Below are positions 45,037 to 56,488 of a DNA stretch of 64,000 nt, in pieces (position 1 is the stretch's first letter; every line of letters begins with the position of its first letter). Position numbers and translations under genes: made by a program. The DNA lies in contig JBHGNT010000003.1 of the NCBI GenBank assembly GCA_043228905.1, positions 13,454,001-13,518,000 on the forward strand, written 5' to 3'. The notes under the pieces are model-generated. The model made no database searches. It was not told the DNA's origin and saw nothing but the letters and a program-made list of their open reading frames with translations. This stretch comes from Azolla caroliniana (Eukaryota; Polypodiophyta).

Positions 45037-45648
45037 GCAAGGACGAGGGGTTGGACCCTGCAAGGCACAATCCCATGAGCATGCCAGGTGTTAGCCGGTC
45101 AGCTACAAGGTTGGAAGGTCAGAGTCGGACAAGTGTGAAAACGTCGGAGTCGACAATGTTCAGAAGGACGAAGGAGTCAGAGTCGGATTGTCGTGGCAGA
45201 TCAATGAGTCATCATTTACGAATTTTACCAAGTAGTAAAAATATGTATTAGAATTATTAAGACAGTTTTGTAATAGTTCTTGCCGAACAAGGGCAAGTGT
45301 TGAAAAGAGACTCTCGGTCTTACCTATAAAAGAGGGACCGAAAACCTTGTAAACCTATCGTTCTATTTTTGGAATTAATATAAGTTATTATTTACAGTAT
45401 TTCTGTGTCGACAGTATCTGTGCGCATTGTTATCCTTAGTATCGATTTCTGATTTGCTTACTAAGTAATTATATTAAGACCAATTAGTCGATCAAGGTTA
45501 TTACTCAAATAGCAAGTTCATCTGTCAGTCCTTCGATCAACTTGAGCGAACTTTCGGATTGGAATGTTCGACCTATTGTGTCGGCTACATACAGTAATCG
45601 ACTGTAGGCCAAACAACACAAAAAAATTTCAGTCTGAAGTGGATATTG
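45037..45648 (+). other. 3' region of element X, promoter/LTR-like
   Basis: No coding frame. Contains CTATAAAAGAGGGACCG near 45325 followed by CTTGTAAACC and a T/A-rich tail, the look of a TATA box plus polyadenylation region of an LTR. I could not find a partner copy, so an LTR is only suggested. Confidence 0.35.
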
Positions 45649-46926
45649 TTGACACGGCTTCATGAGAATTTGATTACTGATTGTGGAGGAGGCTGAAAGT
45701 GCCCTTCCTTGTGGAATGTCCCCACCCCCGGTGCAGGAACCACCTGTCGGTTTGAATCCGATTGGCTACCAAAGGGGCAGTGCCCCTGTCTATCAGGATG
45801 ATGGGTTGAAAAGACCTGTAAACAAGTAGATTCCTCCTCTAGATTGAAGAAAAAGGAGGAAAAACAGAGACGGCCGAATAGCGGTGACTGAACAGCGGCA
45901 GAGTGAAGGCTGGATAGGAGAGGCCGACGGTCGAATGGTGGTGGCCGGTAGTGGCCGAGTGGTGGCTGAACAACGGCCGAATACCGGCGGTAATTGGCTG
46001 GACAGTGGCCGGCAACGGCTGAGTGGTGGCCGAACAGCGGCAATTGGCCGAATAGTGGTCGAATAGTGACCGAGTAGTGATGGTGATTGGCCGGAGAGTG
46101 GCAGCCGGATAGCGGCCGAGTGGTGGCCGAACATCGGTCGAGTGGCGGCCAAATGGCGGCAGCGATTGGCCGGACAGTGGCCAACAACGGTCGGACAACG
46201 ATAGAACAAAGATGACAAGAGACGGCTAAGATAGACAGATGGTCCGGCAACAGCCAGACAACCGACAGGAGAAAGATTACGACGTGGGGGAAGCAGAAGA
46301 AGACGAAACGATCAATAACATGGAAAACGAAGAGGAGCAGACAGGTATAAGGAGAAGAAGAAGAAGACGAATCAGACAAGAGAAAGAATGACAGTGTAGG
46401 GGAAGAAAATAAGAAAGGAGAATTCAAGATGCCATAGCTTATGGCTTGGAGACAGACACACAGAGACATACAAGAAGATTAAGAAGATGCAGTTAACCAG
46501 AAGACAAGAAGACAGAAAGATAAAAGGAAGAGGAAGAAGAAAGAAAGAAGAAGAAAAAGGGAGGGGCATATGCGAAAAAAAAGAAATAACATGAAGGCCT
46601 AAGTGGAGGCGGATAGGATAGAATTTCAAAATCTGAAGGGCAGCACGGCAATTTCAAAAGATCGAGGGCAACAAAATAATTTCAAAAATCTGAAGGGCCT
46701 TACCAAGAATTTCAAAAACAGGAGGTCTTAAAATGTTGTAAACTCACAATAACTCACATAAAAGAAAAGAAGCACACACACACAAAACATCATTGTAAGA
46801 CCAAAAAAAGAGTATCGAAGTTTCTATGTTCACGGATGTTCCAATTGAACGAGAGGTTCGTGTCGTTGAGTTTGTGTTCGTGTTATGCGTGTTCCGGTCG
46901 ATGGAGTTCTGACCAACACAATATGG
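45649..46926 (+). repeat. Repetitive LTR-like block before copia-5
   Basis: Contains a degenerate minisatellite of GTGGCCGAAYARCGG units (45870-46205), a purine-rich zone (46270-46600), and the ATTTCAAAA/GAGGGC module (46618-46730) shared with 17260-17580. It ends next to TATGGTATCAGATCG, a decayed iMet PBS, so it sits where the copia-5 5' LTR should be, yet it does not resemble the copia-5 3' LTR. The long minus-strand frame here (46469-45660) is low complexity and I do not call it a gene. Confidence 0.5.
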
Positions 46927-47588
46927 TATCAGATCGCTTGGTTGCTTGATCGAAACTCATCACCTCAGCATGTGTTGTGCCCGATTCTGCGTTTGACAAG
47001 AACCGACTCATCGTTGTAGCTGCAATCTGCATAGTTCGCATCAAGAAGAAGAAGAAGAAGAAGAAGAAGAAGAAGAAGCTCAACATGAACACAGAAATGA
47101 GAGGCATTGTTCCTACCGAAAAGCTCGACAGAAACAACTTTGCATCTTGGGAGTACAAGATGCATCAATACCTTGTCGGCCAAGGCTATTGGAGTTATGT
47201 TGAAGGGGCAAACAAGAATCAACCCAACCCAACACATGCCGCCTACCCAGCTTGGGAGCAAGCGGCGAGTCATGTGTTTTACTGCCTTGCATCATGCGTC
47301 CGTGATCACATGCTTGGCTACATTTGAGAGACCAAAATGCCTAAGGAGACATAGGGGACCCTCAACAAGATTTTCACGGCCAACAAAATTGCAAGAAAGC
47401 TTCAACTCCGTCAAGAGTTGAACAGTATACAACAGAGGGACATGTCAATCGGCAGCTACACCTTGAAGATCAAGGAGTTGTGCGATGCCCTAAGATCGAT
47501 CAATGTTAGCATTAATGATGATGAAATGGTGTAGATTTGCCTCAGAGGCTTAGCACCATTTGGTCAACTGTCCTCGTGAGGGAGAATC

Positions 47589-48336
47589 TGTTGGGAGACA
47601 GGTCCCTCCGGATGGGAAGGGAGAAGATCAGTGACGATGAACAAACTCGGCCGAGGCCGAAACCATATGAGGAGGACTTGGCTATGGAGAGCTGGATGAT
47701 GCAGGCCCAGTATGAACCGGATGAGGAGTACCCGGCTACGGAGAGCCGGATGGTGCAGGCCCGGTACGAACCGGATGAGGAGTACCCGGCTACGGAGAGC
47801 CGGATGGTGCAGGCCCGGTACGAACCGGATGAGGAGTACCCGGCTACGGAGAGCCGGATGGTGCAGACCCGGTATGAACCGGAGGAAGAGACATATTCGT
47901 AAATATGTTTCTAAGAGCCCATCATGGCTATATTTGTAAATAGCCGAAAAGTCATATTAGTATAAATATGACTTAGGGCAAACTAATATTAGGTTGTTGT
48001 TTTTTTTTCTTGTTGGTGCAAGAAGAAGAGAGAGCACGTAACGTTGTACAGAGAGAGAGAAAGAGGTCGTTGCCTCTGTTGTAACCGCCGCCTGTGGCGA
48101 AGATCGTGAATCCGAGGTCGTTGCCTCCGTGAACTCATTGTTTTGTACATTCGTACATAGTGACAGTTTACAGCCCGTGGGCTACCGTGGTTTTTCCCCT
48201 AGTTTGGGGTTTTCCACGTTAACCTCCTGTGTATCTTCCTCTCCTTTGTGTCACGCTTCATTTCTCGTTTTCTGTGTATGAAAAGAATCTCGGTTGTGGC
48301 CGAGCGTTGCGCATAAGGAACGAGAAGTTCCCGTCA
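47589..48336 (+). mobile_element. Solo LTR (family B) inside copia-5 gag
   Basis: 748 bp, starts TGTTGGGAGACAGGTCCC and ends AGAAGTTCCCGTCA. The 5-bp TSD GAATC is at 47584-47588 and 48337-48341. The copia gag frame resumes across it (..VREN / PPSFDLQ..). No internal element sequence remains, so it results from LTR-LTR recombination. It carries a 54-bp tandem repeat in its 5' part and a (GA)n tract near 48050. A relative lies at 4970-5764 on the other strand. Confidence 0.88.
47700..47885 (+). repeat. 54-bp tandem repeat in the solo LTR
   Basis: Units GGATGAGGAGTACCCGGCTA... start at 47719, 47773 and 47827 with partial units on both sides. Copies are almost identical. Confidence 0.92.
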
Positions 48337-51300
48337 GAATCCTCCCTCCTTCGATCTCCAATCGATGTTGCTGGTCGAGGAGAATCATGTTTGAACAAGA
48401 AGCAATGTGCATGAAGGACAAATGCTCTATTCAAAATTTGATGGAGGAAGAGGACAAGGTCGTGCAAGAAGAGACTAATTCGGCCAAGGTCGACACAACC
48501 AAGAGCAACCTCGAGAACATAACTTCTATTACCGACAAGAACTTTCGAACGCAGGAGGCGGAGCGTCCAAAAGAAGGGGGAGGAATCATGCTAGAACCAA
48601 CCGACAAAACAATCCCACCCAGTGTGGATATTGTGGTAAATTCGGCCACTATGAGGCAGATTGTCGGAAAAAGAAGAGTGAGTCGGCCTCCACAAGCCAA
48701 CAACTCACAAACTACACCCCCAACTCTGACTACGACAATCGTGGCAAAATGTTTGTGATGAGACACAGAGTGACCTCGATGACAGCCACCAACACGACCA
48801 ACACCTCCAAACCAGAAGATGTATGGTTAGTCAATTCAGGTGCATCCAACCACATGACATCCCACGAGGATTGGTTCAAGGAGCTACGAAAGCCCGAACG
48901 ACCCGGCTATGTGGAAATTGGGGATGACACAATTCACCCCATTCAACATATCGGCAATATCCCATTTGGGGAAGAAGGCAAGCAAAGCTACATCAAGAAT
49001 GTTCTGCATGTTCCTACAATAACAAAGAACCTGGTCTCAGTTGGCCAAATAGTCGAGCAAGGCATGCAAGTTCGCTTCAACAATGGAGGATGCTTCATCA
49101 AAAAAGAAGGCCAACTCATCGCTAGGGGTCGGAGAGAAGGTCGGATGTTCATCCTTGACTCTCACGAGATGAACTCGGCAATGTATGTCAAGGGCCAAAG
49201 AGTCGATACCAACATAGAGTTGTGGCACAAGCGAATTGGTCACATTAACCTCCAAAAGCTCAGAGGAATGCAATCGAAAGGAGTCGTATTCGGACTTCAG
49301 ACTTTTACCGAAAAGGAAATTGCAGGTGTGTGCGAAGCTGGTCAATTCGGCAAACAACAACGATAACCGTTCCCAAAGGAGAGGGACACAAGCAAAGGGA
49401 TCCTGGATGTAATACATTTAGATGTATGGGGACCAGCCACGACGGCAACATTCGGTGGTTGCCAGTACTACGTAACGTTCATCGATGACTTCTCTAGACA
49501 TACCTGATACTACCCTATGCGGCAGAAGAGCGAAGTGTTCGGACACTTCCAAAGGTTCAAAAACGAAGTCGAAATGGCAACTGGTCGGCATGTCCGATGC
49601 TTTCGATCAGACAGTGGCAAGGAGTATTTCTCCGACTCCTTTACAACATACCTTCGACAAGACGGAATTCGGTGGGAGTTTACCTGCCGACACACACCTC
49701 AATAGAATGGAGTAGGAAAACGCAAGAATTGGCACATACTCGAGGTGACGATGGCAATGATGAACGAGAAACATCTGCCAAAGTCATATTGGGTTGAGGC
49801 GGCAAATACGGCCGTTTATTTGATTAATTGTTGCACAACATCAGGAGTGCACGATGTTACCCCCTGCGAAATTTTTTACGGGAAGAGACCAGATCTATCT
49901 CATGTCAGGATATTCGGTTCAATTGGATATGTACATATTCCTAACGAGAAGTGGTAGAAGCTCGATCCCAAGTCGGAGAAATGTATACTCGTAGGGTACT
50001 CACTCGAGCAAAAAGGGTATAAGTGCTTCAATCCTTCGACCAAGAAGGTAGGACTGAGTAGGGATGTAGTATTCGACGAGTCAGCATCTTGGTATACAAT
50101 CGAATCAGCCCTATCTGGCATAGTCGAAATTGAGTTCGGCACAGATGCGGAGGAGAATGATCAACTGAGGCCCACATCAGAGGAAAGCCCAATCTCAACC
50201 AGGTTGAGTGGACCACAAGAGCCTCCAAGAGACCAAAGCACGTCGCGGCCAAGTCCAAAAGAGGACAAAGGAAAGGCCAAAATGCCTGAGTATGAAGAGT
50301 TAGTTGGAAATGAATTGACTCACTTACTCGACAATGAGTTTGGTAGATTGGATGTGCCCATCATGAGGACACTAGGAGAACCACGTCGATCCACCCGAAA
50401 AAAAAACGTGGTCAACTGATTCGGCTACAACGACTACGTGGCATATCATTATGCATTCATGATGAAGGTGTCGACAGTCTGAGAACTAGAAAACTATTCT
50501 AAATCCACGAGGACCCTAGATGGGTCGAAGTGATGAATGCGGAGATGCACACACTCTCCAAGAACGAGACATGGGATCTTGTCCCTACTTCAAACCACCA
50601 AAAGGCAATTGGATGCACAATGCTGACGGCACTGTCCATCGGTACAAGCCGGCTTGTGGCGAAGGGCTACACGCAGACGCATGGTGTTGACTACGAAGAG
50701 ACCTTTGCCCCGGTGGCAAAGATGACTACAATTAGAACTGTGATTGCGCTAGTAGTAGCAAAAGGGTGGCATCTCCACCAAATGGACGTAAAGAACGACT
50801 TTCTACAAGGTGAGTTAGACGAAGTGGTGTACATGGTGCAACCACCCGGATTCGTGTCGATTGCACATCCAACTAATGTCTGTTGACTCAAAAAGTGTCT
50901 CTACGGCCTCAACCAGGCACCGAGAGCATGGCATTCGAAGATAACGCAATATTGGCGTCAACATGTCCAAGTTCGACAACTCTTTGTTCATCCGGAGCGA
51001 CTCTAGAGGAGAGGTATTTATAATCATTTACGTGGATGACTTGGCCATAGGAGGAGAGCATTTAGCGGATATTGAGCACATCAAGAAGCTCCTCTCCAAC
51101 TGATTCAAAATGACCGATATGAAGGAGCTCCATTACTTTCTAGGAATAGAAGTAATTCAAACTCTAGACGGCATCATGCTTTCTCAAAAGCACTATATCC
51201 TCAATCTTCTTTACAAGTTTGGGATGACACAGTGTAAGCCCGTCACTACTCTTGATCGAAATCTAAAGCTAGATGCTAACTCAAGCACTAGGGAGTGTGA

Positions 51301-52085
51301 GCCGATGCACTATCGTCAACTAGTCGGAAGCCTCATCTACCTCACAATTACCCGACTCGACCTGAGTTACCCGGTCGACCTTCTTAGCTAGTTCATGCAA
51401 ACTCCACGAGACATCCATCTCGATTGTACTAAGCAAGTGCTAGGGTATGTGAGTGGAACCATGGATTTTGGCATCCTTTACAAATCGGCCACACCGATAC
51501 GACTCGAAGGTTATACCGATGCCGACTGGGCCGGCTAAAAAATCAACCGACGATCAACATCCGGATTTGTTTTTTCTCTCGGCACTGGCACCATATTGTG
51601 GAGTAGTAAGAAACAGTCCACAGTCGCACAGTCGAGCACCAAACCCGAATACAAGGGCGCGGCCATAGCCACATGTGAAGCCGTTTGGCTCAAGAGAATC
51701 TTGAAGGATCTAGGCGTTCCCATCAAGGATCCAGTTTTCCTTTACTGTGACAACATGAGCACTATACACCTCGCTCGGAACCCAATCTTCCATGTTGGGA
51801 CCAAGCACATCAAAGTGCATTATCACTTCATCTAAGAGCGTGTTTTGGTTGGAGATGTCAACCTGCAACACATCAACACAAACCTGCAAACGACCGACAT
51901 CTTCACCAAGGCCCTGGGAGTTAACAAGCTGCGGAAGTTCATGACCGACCTGGGCCTTTCGACCATTGACCAGCCGAGCTTGAGGAGGAGTAAGGAGTAG
52001 TAGGACTATGTCGGGCTAGAGTCGTCTCAAAGTCGACCCGAACCATCTGATGATCCGACGAACGGAAGTTGTATTTGAAGGGGCG

Positions 52086-52382
52086 TGTTGAGATTCATCA
52101 AGCTCATCTTCCTGTGAGTGGGAACACACACTACTAGGATACTCAAGAGTGTGAACACCCCACCTCCTTGTATAGTAACTAGTGTGTCATAGAAGTTAAT
52201 GTCCTATGACACATATTCTTTAAGTAGTTAAGACACGACCTCTTTCTGAAGAGGCAGTACTAATGAGAGAACTTAGAGACAAGGTGACTACATAAGCACC
52301 CTCTCCCTCTCTTTGTAGTAGGTGGTTATTCTTGCTTCCCTTGTAATACAGTTTTCTGATTTTCCGTAATCGTGAGCTCTCT

Positions 52383-52419
<37 letters not shown>

Positions 52420-52466
52420 CACACACACAATTCTTCCGCTGCACAGAATCCATCCAATTCTTTACA
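52086..52466 (+). repeat. 3' LTR of copia-5
   Basis: 381 bp, TGTTGAGATTCATCAAGCTC...CCAATTCTTTACA. Contains (CT)n and (AC)n tracts at 52378-52429. Related to the copia-2 LTR. Confidence 0.85.
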
Positions 52467-53141
52467 AGTATAGAGGCACCACCGTCGCAACTTGTGAGGC
52501 GATATGGCTCTAGCGGTTGTTGCAGGACTTACGAGTCGAAGTTCCCACTCCGATTATGATCTACTACGACAACCTCAATAGCATGCAGCTAGCCAAGAAC
52601 CCCGTTTTCCATGCTCACATGAGCATATAAAAGTGCACTATCACTTTTGGGTGAGCGGGTCCTGAGCAGTGAAGTCGAAATCCAGTACATTCGAACCGAT
52701 CGGTAGATAGCTGATGTCTTCACGAAGGCACTCGGATCAAAAAAGTTGCAGCACCTTGCGGAAATGCTTGGTATCTAGCACCTCGATGTGCCACACTTGA
52801 GGGGGAGAGCTGCTAGGAAGGACAACCGTTGTGATGATGACCTGGAGAAAGAGCCAACTGAAGGCAAGAGGAGAGCCGAAGAAGAAGCCAAATCGATTGA
52901 GGAAGTCGAAACATCTGGTGGAGCCGTATTAAGCAGCAAAGGCAGTAGAGTCAAGAAGGACAGAGCCGACCAGAAGAGAAAAGTCAGGACCAAGACACGG
53001 TCGGACATGGTCAAGGGCTTGAAGTAGGAGGACGAATTGGAGACAACCAACTCAAACAAGAGCTGGAATGAATTGGAGATAGTCGATTCGGTCAAGGAGT
53101 TTGATTCATGAGAGCCGAATCTTATGAAGGCCAGGCAGACT
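52467..53141 (+). pseudogene. Copia-6 fragment: RNase H end and 3' tail (+)
   Basis: Starts in RNase H right at the copia-5 LTR end (YRGTTVATCEAIWL, then NLNSMQLAKNPVFHAH) with stops, and passes the DVFTKALGS-type end near 52730. It then continues into a Lys/Glu-rich tail frame (52788-53027) similar to the minus-strand tail at 54192-53794. Ends at the copia-7 LTR. Confidence 0.7.
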
Positions 53142-53550
53142 GTAAAGTAATATGATTGCGGACGCTTTGACAGAATCGGTTACATCAGATAGCAACAGAG
53201 AATAAAGACACAAGTTTAATGGAAGTCTTACACGGGAGGGACAGAGAGAGCAGAACAGTAAACTTAATTCAAAATAATAACACTCTATACATACAATGTG
53301 CTTAGTGAGCACTTTTATACAAGTCCTTACATGGATTGACAGAACCACTAACATGTAATTCAATGCTCATACGAGCGACTGAAATTGACTCCCAAAAATA
53401 TGCCTACATACTAGGCTAGATTTGTAGGCCATTAACGGCCTACCGGTTACAATCCGGCTCTTCTCTCCGATCTGCCTTCTGGTTCCGGATACCGATTCGG
53501 CTCTGGCTTATTCAGCCGATCCGGATCCGGTTGAGCTTGTTCGCTCAACA
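53142..53550 (-). repeat. 3' LTR of copia-7
   Basis: Sense start TGTTGAGCGAACAAGCTC at 53550, preceded by PPT (minus CTTGAGGGGGAG); sense end ...TTACTTTACA at 53142. About 409 bp; partner LTR not found in the window. Confidence 0.75.
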
Positions 53551-54395
53551 CTCCCCCTCAAGCTCAACTTGAGGTCGGATCCTAGTGTCTATGTCTGTGG
53601 TAGCCGGTCCTCTCCTCCGGCTCCCCTTGGCATCCTCCTGCCTTGCTCGTGCTCCTCGTCCGATCCGGTTCTGCTTCCCGGGACACGTCTGATTCTGCAC
53701 ATCTCGACCTTCTCAGTCGGCTTGTCTGCTCCTAACGCCCATCTCAGCTCCTTTGTTGTTGTGACTCCGGTGTGTCTGGACCTATCGGTTCCTCTATGTC
53801 AGTGTTAAATTCCATTGTCTCCTTGGCCGTTTGGCGTTCAGTTCATCCAGCTCCTCCGAATCAAACACCTCTTCTAAACGGATTGCTTCTGATTCATTCC
53901 AGCTCTTGTCTGAATTGGTTGTTTCCAATTCGTCCTCAATCTTCAAACCCTTCACGACATCAGACGATGTCCGTGTCTTGGTCTTCCCGACTTTGCCTCC
54001 CCCTTTTTCGGTTGGCTTCAGCTTGGGCTCTCCATTCCGGTGGATCCCCCTGCGTCCGGTCTCGACTTCTTCAGACGTCCCGTGCACTCCGACTTCTTCA
54101 GTCGGGCCGAAATCGAAATCGGTTTCCAACTCGGCTTTTCGGTCCTCTTCCTCATTCCTCCTTTCATCATTCCTCCCCATCAAGTTCGGCATATCGAGGT
54201 ACTACACACCCAATGCACCGGAAAATTGCCACAACTTGTCTAAGCTGAGGGGTTTGGTGAAGATGTCGGCCACTTGCCGATCTGTCAGAACATGTAGTAG
54301 TTCCACTTCACCGGAGTGAACGTTGTCACGAAAATACGACGAGGATACGTGAACTTTGAGGCAGGACCCCGGGGCCTCCGACCGGAAGATATCAG
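53551..54395 (-). pseudogene. Copia-7 fragment: RNase H end and 3' tail (-)
   Basis: The minus strand gives KVHVSSSYFRDN, DRQVADIFTKPLSLDKLW and then an acidic/basic tail (132-codon frame 54192-53794). The tail shares RTSSDVVKGLK / ELETTNSDKSWNE with the plus-strand tail at 52788-53110, so two related copia 3' ends sit tail to tail. Truncated near 54395. Confidence 0.7.
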
Positions 54396-55735
54396 ATTTG
54401 TATGATTATATTAAACAATTAATACAAAATGATAAAGATTCACAAATTTCATTAATAAAGGGAAAGAAAGATTACAATTAATCCCAAGATTGGGATTACA
54501 AAAATTTGCTAATGGAGATGACTAGAGTAATAGATTAGAAGAAATGAAATATGGATTTAATTAGAACATTAGGGTTTTTAGCTTCAATTCAAAAATTAGG
54601 GTTTTTGAGTTTTATGGCTCTGATTAGGAAATTAGGGTTTATGACTTCCGTAAGGAAATTTAGGGTTCTTGGCTTCGATAAGATAAGAGAGCTCCGAAGG
54701 AAAAGAAGAACAATATAATATGGAGAGAGCATACGAGTATAGGAAAAAAAATGGAATTATATATGGGGTTCCTCGTTGATCATATGCCTCCACTTTTTGT
54801 TGCATGGCCTCTACTTTTAGTTGCATAGCTTTTCTTTTCGTTGAATCTATTTTTAGTTGCATGGCTTTTTCTTTAGTTGCATGCGACCGTCCACTTGACC
54901 TTTACTTTAGTCTCTTTTACCTTTCTTTAAATAGCTACATGATCCTTTTATCCGTTCGATTTGCGTCCAACCTCGTACGGTCGCCGGTTCCACCCGATCG
55001 CCGAATCCCTCGCTAGCCGGTTCCATTTTTCTTGCCAGCCGGTTCCGGTTCCGGTTTCGGTTTGCTTGCCGGTTCCAGTTCCGGTTTTGCTTGCCGGCCG
55101 GTTCCAGTTTTGCTTGTCGGCCGGTTCAAATTTGCTTGCCGGTTTTGGTTTTGGTTTTGCTTACCAGCCGGTTTCCGGTTTGCATACCAGTTCCGGTTCC
55201 GGTTTTGCTTACCGGCCAGTTCCGGTTTGCATACCGGTTCCGGTTCCGGTTTTGCTTGCCGGCCGGTTCCGGTTTGCTTGCCAGTTCCGGTTTTGCATAC
55301 CGGTCGGTTTTCGGTTTGCACACCGGCCAGTTTCCGGATTTGCTTACCGGACCCGTTTTCCGGATTTGCTTACCGGTTGGTTTCAGGATTTGTTTACCGG
55401 CCGGTTTCCGGATTTAGGGAATTTGGCCACCATCATCCATCAAGACAAAGTGGCCAAAGTGCTCTTAGAACAAATGAAAAATGAGGGAGCTCAAGGTGCT
55501 TATATAGCCAGGGCCTTAAGTTTTCTATCTATGTGGGATAGTTCTAATTTCTCTATCTTCTCAAACTTTATTTTCACATAACTTGATATGTATTTCTCCA
55601 TTTTGTATATAGTAAAATACATTTTTAAGCTCTTAAGTATATCCATCTTTCCATAGTAAGCTACTAATCTAATCTATAATAATTATTTCATTATTTTTTT
55701 ACATAGTGTGTGAAGATTCACACGACAACGTGCTC
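54396..55735. repeat. Non-coding repeat block with CCGGTT-rich minisatellite
   Basis: 54590-54680 has TTAGGGTTTTTGAG-like repeats, and 54790-54880 has TTTTTAGTTGCATGGC repeats. 55005-55415 is a long minisatellite of CCGGTTCCGGTTTTGCTTGC-like units about 20-25 bp long. AT-rich on both sides. Probably one or two LTRs inserted between copia fragments. No gene: the frames in the repeat are repeat artefacts. Confidence 0.6.
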
Positions 55736-56053
55736 TCAAACAAAATGATAGTGCACCTTGATGTGATTAGTCTGGGCGTGAAAGACGACGTTCTTTGCCA
55801 ATTGATTGTTGTTGAGGTTATCGCAATAGATCGTCGGCAGATCAAACACCTCCACTTGCAGATCGTTTAGGAGCCTCATGAGCCATATGGCTTCGCATGT
55901 TGCAACAACCGCTGCTTGGTACACGACCTCTGTGCTCGACAGTGCTACTATTGGCAGCTTTTTACTGCTCCAAGCGACCGCGACGCTTTATAGTGAAAAC
56001 GCATAGTCGAATGTAGACCTATGGTCACCAACATTTCCGGCCCAATCGGCATC
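55736..56053 (-). pseudogene. Copia-8 RNase H fragment (continues at 61701)
   Basis: The minus-strand frame includes AAVVATCEAIWLMRLL, NLNNNQLAKNVVFHAQ and DWAGNVGDH. It ends at the GCATC TSD of gypsy-2. Excising gypsy-2 and one TSD rejoins the RNase H motif GYTDA|DWAGN in frame with 61696-61720. Confidence 0.85.
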
Positions 56054-56477
56054 TGTCAGGAAGAGTACTAAAGCAGAGATGGAATTAGTACTAAGAAGAG
56101 TAGTACTATTAGTACTAAGAGGACGGGACTGCGTAAGATTCCCGAGAGAGAGGAAGTGAGAAGAGTAGAGAGAGAGATAGGATGATGATAGCAGCTCTTA
56201 TATTATATGAATTGTAAGTACAAATCGGCTAAGAGGCTTAAGACTGGTGTTGAACCAATTTGGTTCAACATAATGCCTAGTGCCCTCTTTTATAGTGTTC
56301 TCAGGAATAATCTTGAAGCTTCTAGAATGTTCCAGAGAGATCTGGAATATACATCAATTTTCTATGATAAAGCATAAATGAAAATAATATCCTACGTATT
56401 ACAATTCATAGTCTAATGGTAAGAGCTCGACCCATATAGCATAAGGTCATGGGTTCGAGTCTTGCCATATCATGACA
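56054..56477 (-). repeat. 3' LTR of gypsy-2
   Basis: Plus strand TGTCAGGAAGAGTACT...CATATCATGACA. On the sense strand it has TATAAAAGAGGGC followed by the palindrome GTTGAACCAAATTGGTTCAAC. On the antisense strand near the outer end it has a tRNA-like patch (TCTAATGGTAAGAGC ... GGTTCGAGTCTTGCC). Confidence 0.92.
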
Positions 56478-56488
56478 CTATCTCCCCC

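Larger units (their letters stand above)
47085..52000 (+). pseudogene. Copia-5 Gag-Pol polyprotein, many stops and shifts
   Basis: Gag from ATG 47085 (KLDRNNFASWEYKM, HQYLVGQGYWSYV), stop at about 47325, resuming after each break; zinc-knuckle/protease (LVNSGASNHMTSH, 48830), GAG-pre-integrase (LWHKRIGHINLQKL), integrase (49440-49800), RT (HQMDVKNDFLQGEL; a break near 50885; IIYVDDLAIGGEH near 51030) and RNase H (51530-51990, ending DIFTKALGVNKLRKF). At least eight in-frame stops or shifts. Non-functional. Confidence 0.88.
46927..52466 (+). mobile_element. Copia-5, Ty1/copia element (+), degenerate
   Basis: PBS-like TATGGTATCAGATCG (about 46922), a (GAA)n tract (47044-47078), gag-pol remnants (47085 to about 52000), PPT (TTGAAGGGGCG) and a 3' LTR (52086-52466). 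Interrupted by a solo LTR at 47589-48336. Same family as copia-2. Confidence 0.8.

Noticed and set aside
45660-46469. 269-codon minus-strand frame
   Set aside because: Low-complexity Ser/Phe/His composition that follows the minisatellite and purine-rich tract; no domain seen.
53551-54395. Acidic 132-codon frame as a host gene
   Set aside because: It directly follows the copia RNase H terminus and has a homologous tail in copia-6, so it is the 3' tail of a copia element.
54961-55581. 206-codon frame and its shadows in the CCGGTT repeat
   Set aside because: Produced by a tandem DNA repeat that is open in several frames on both strands.
56406-56477. A true tRNA gene
   Set aside because: A and B boxes are recognisable, but a cloverleaf with acceptor stem and anticodon arm cannot be drawn, and the segment lies wholly inside an LTR.
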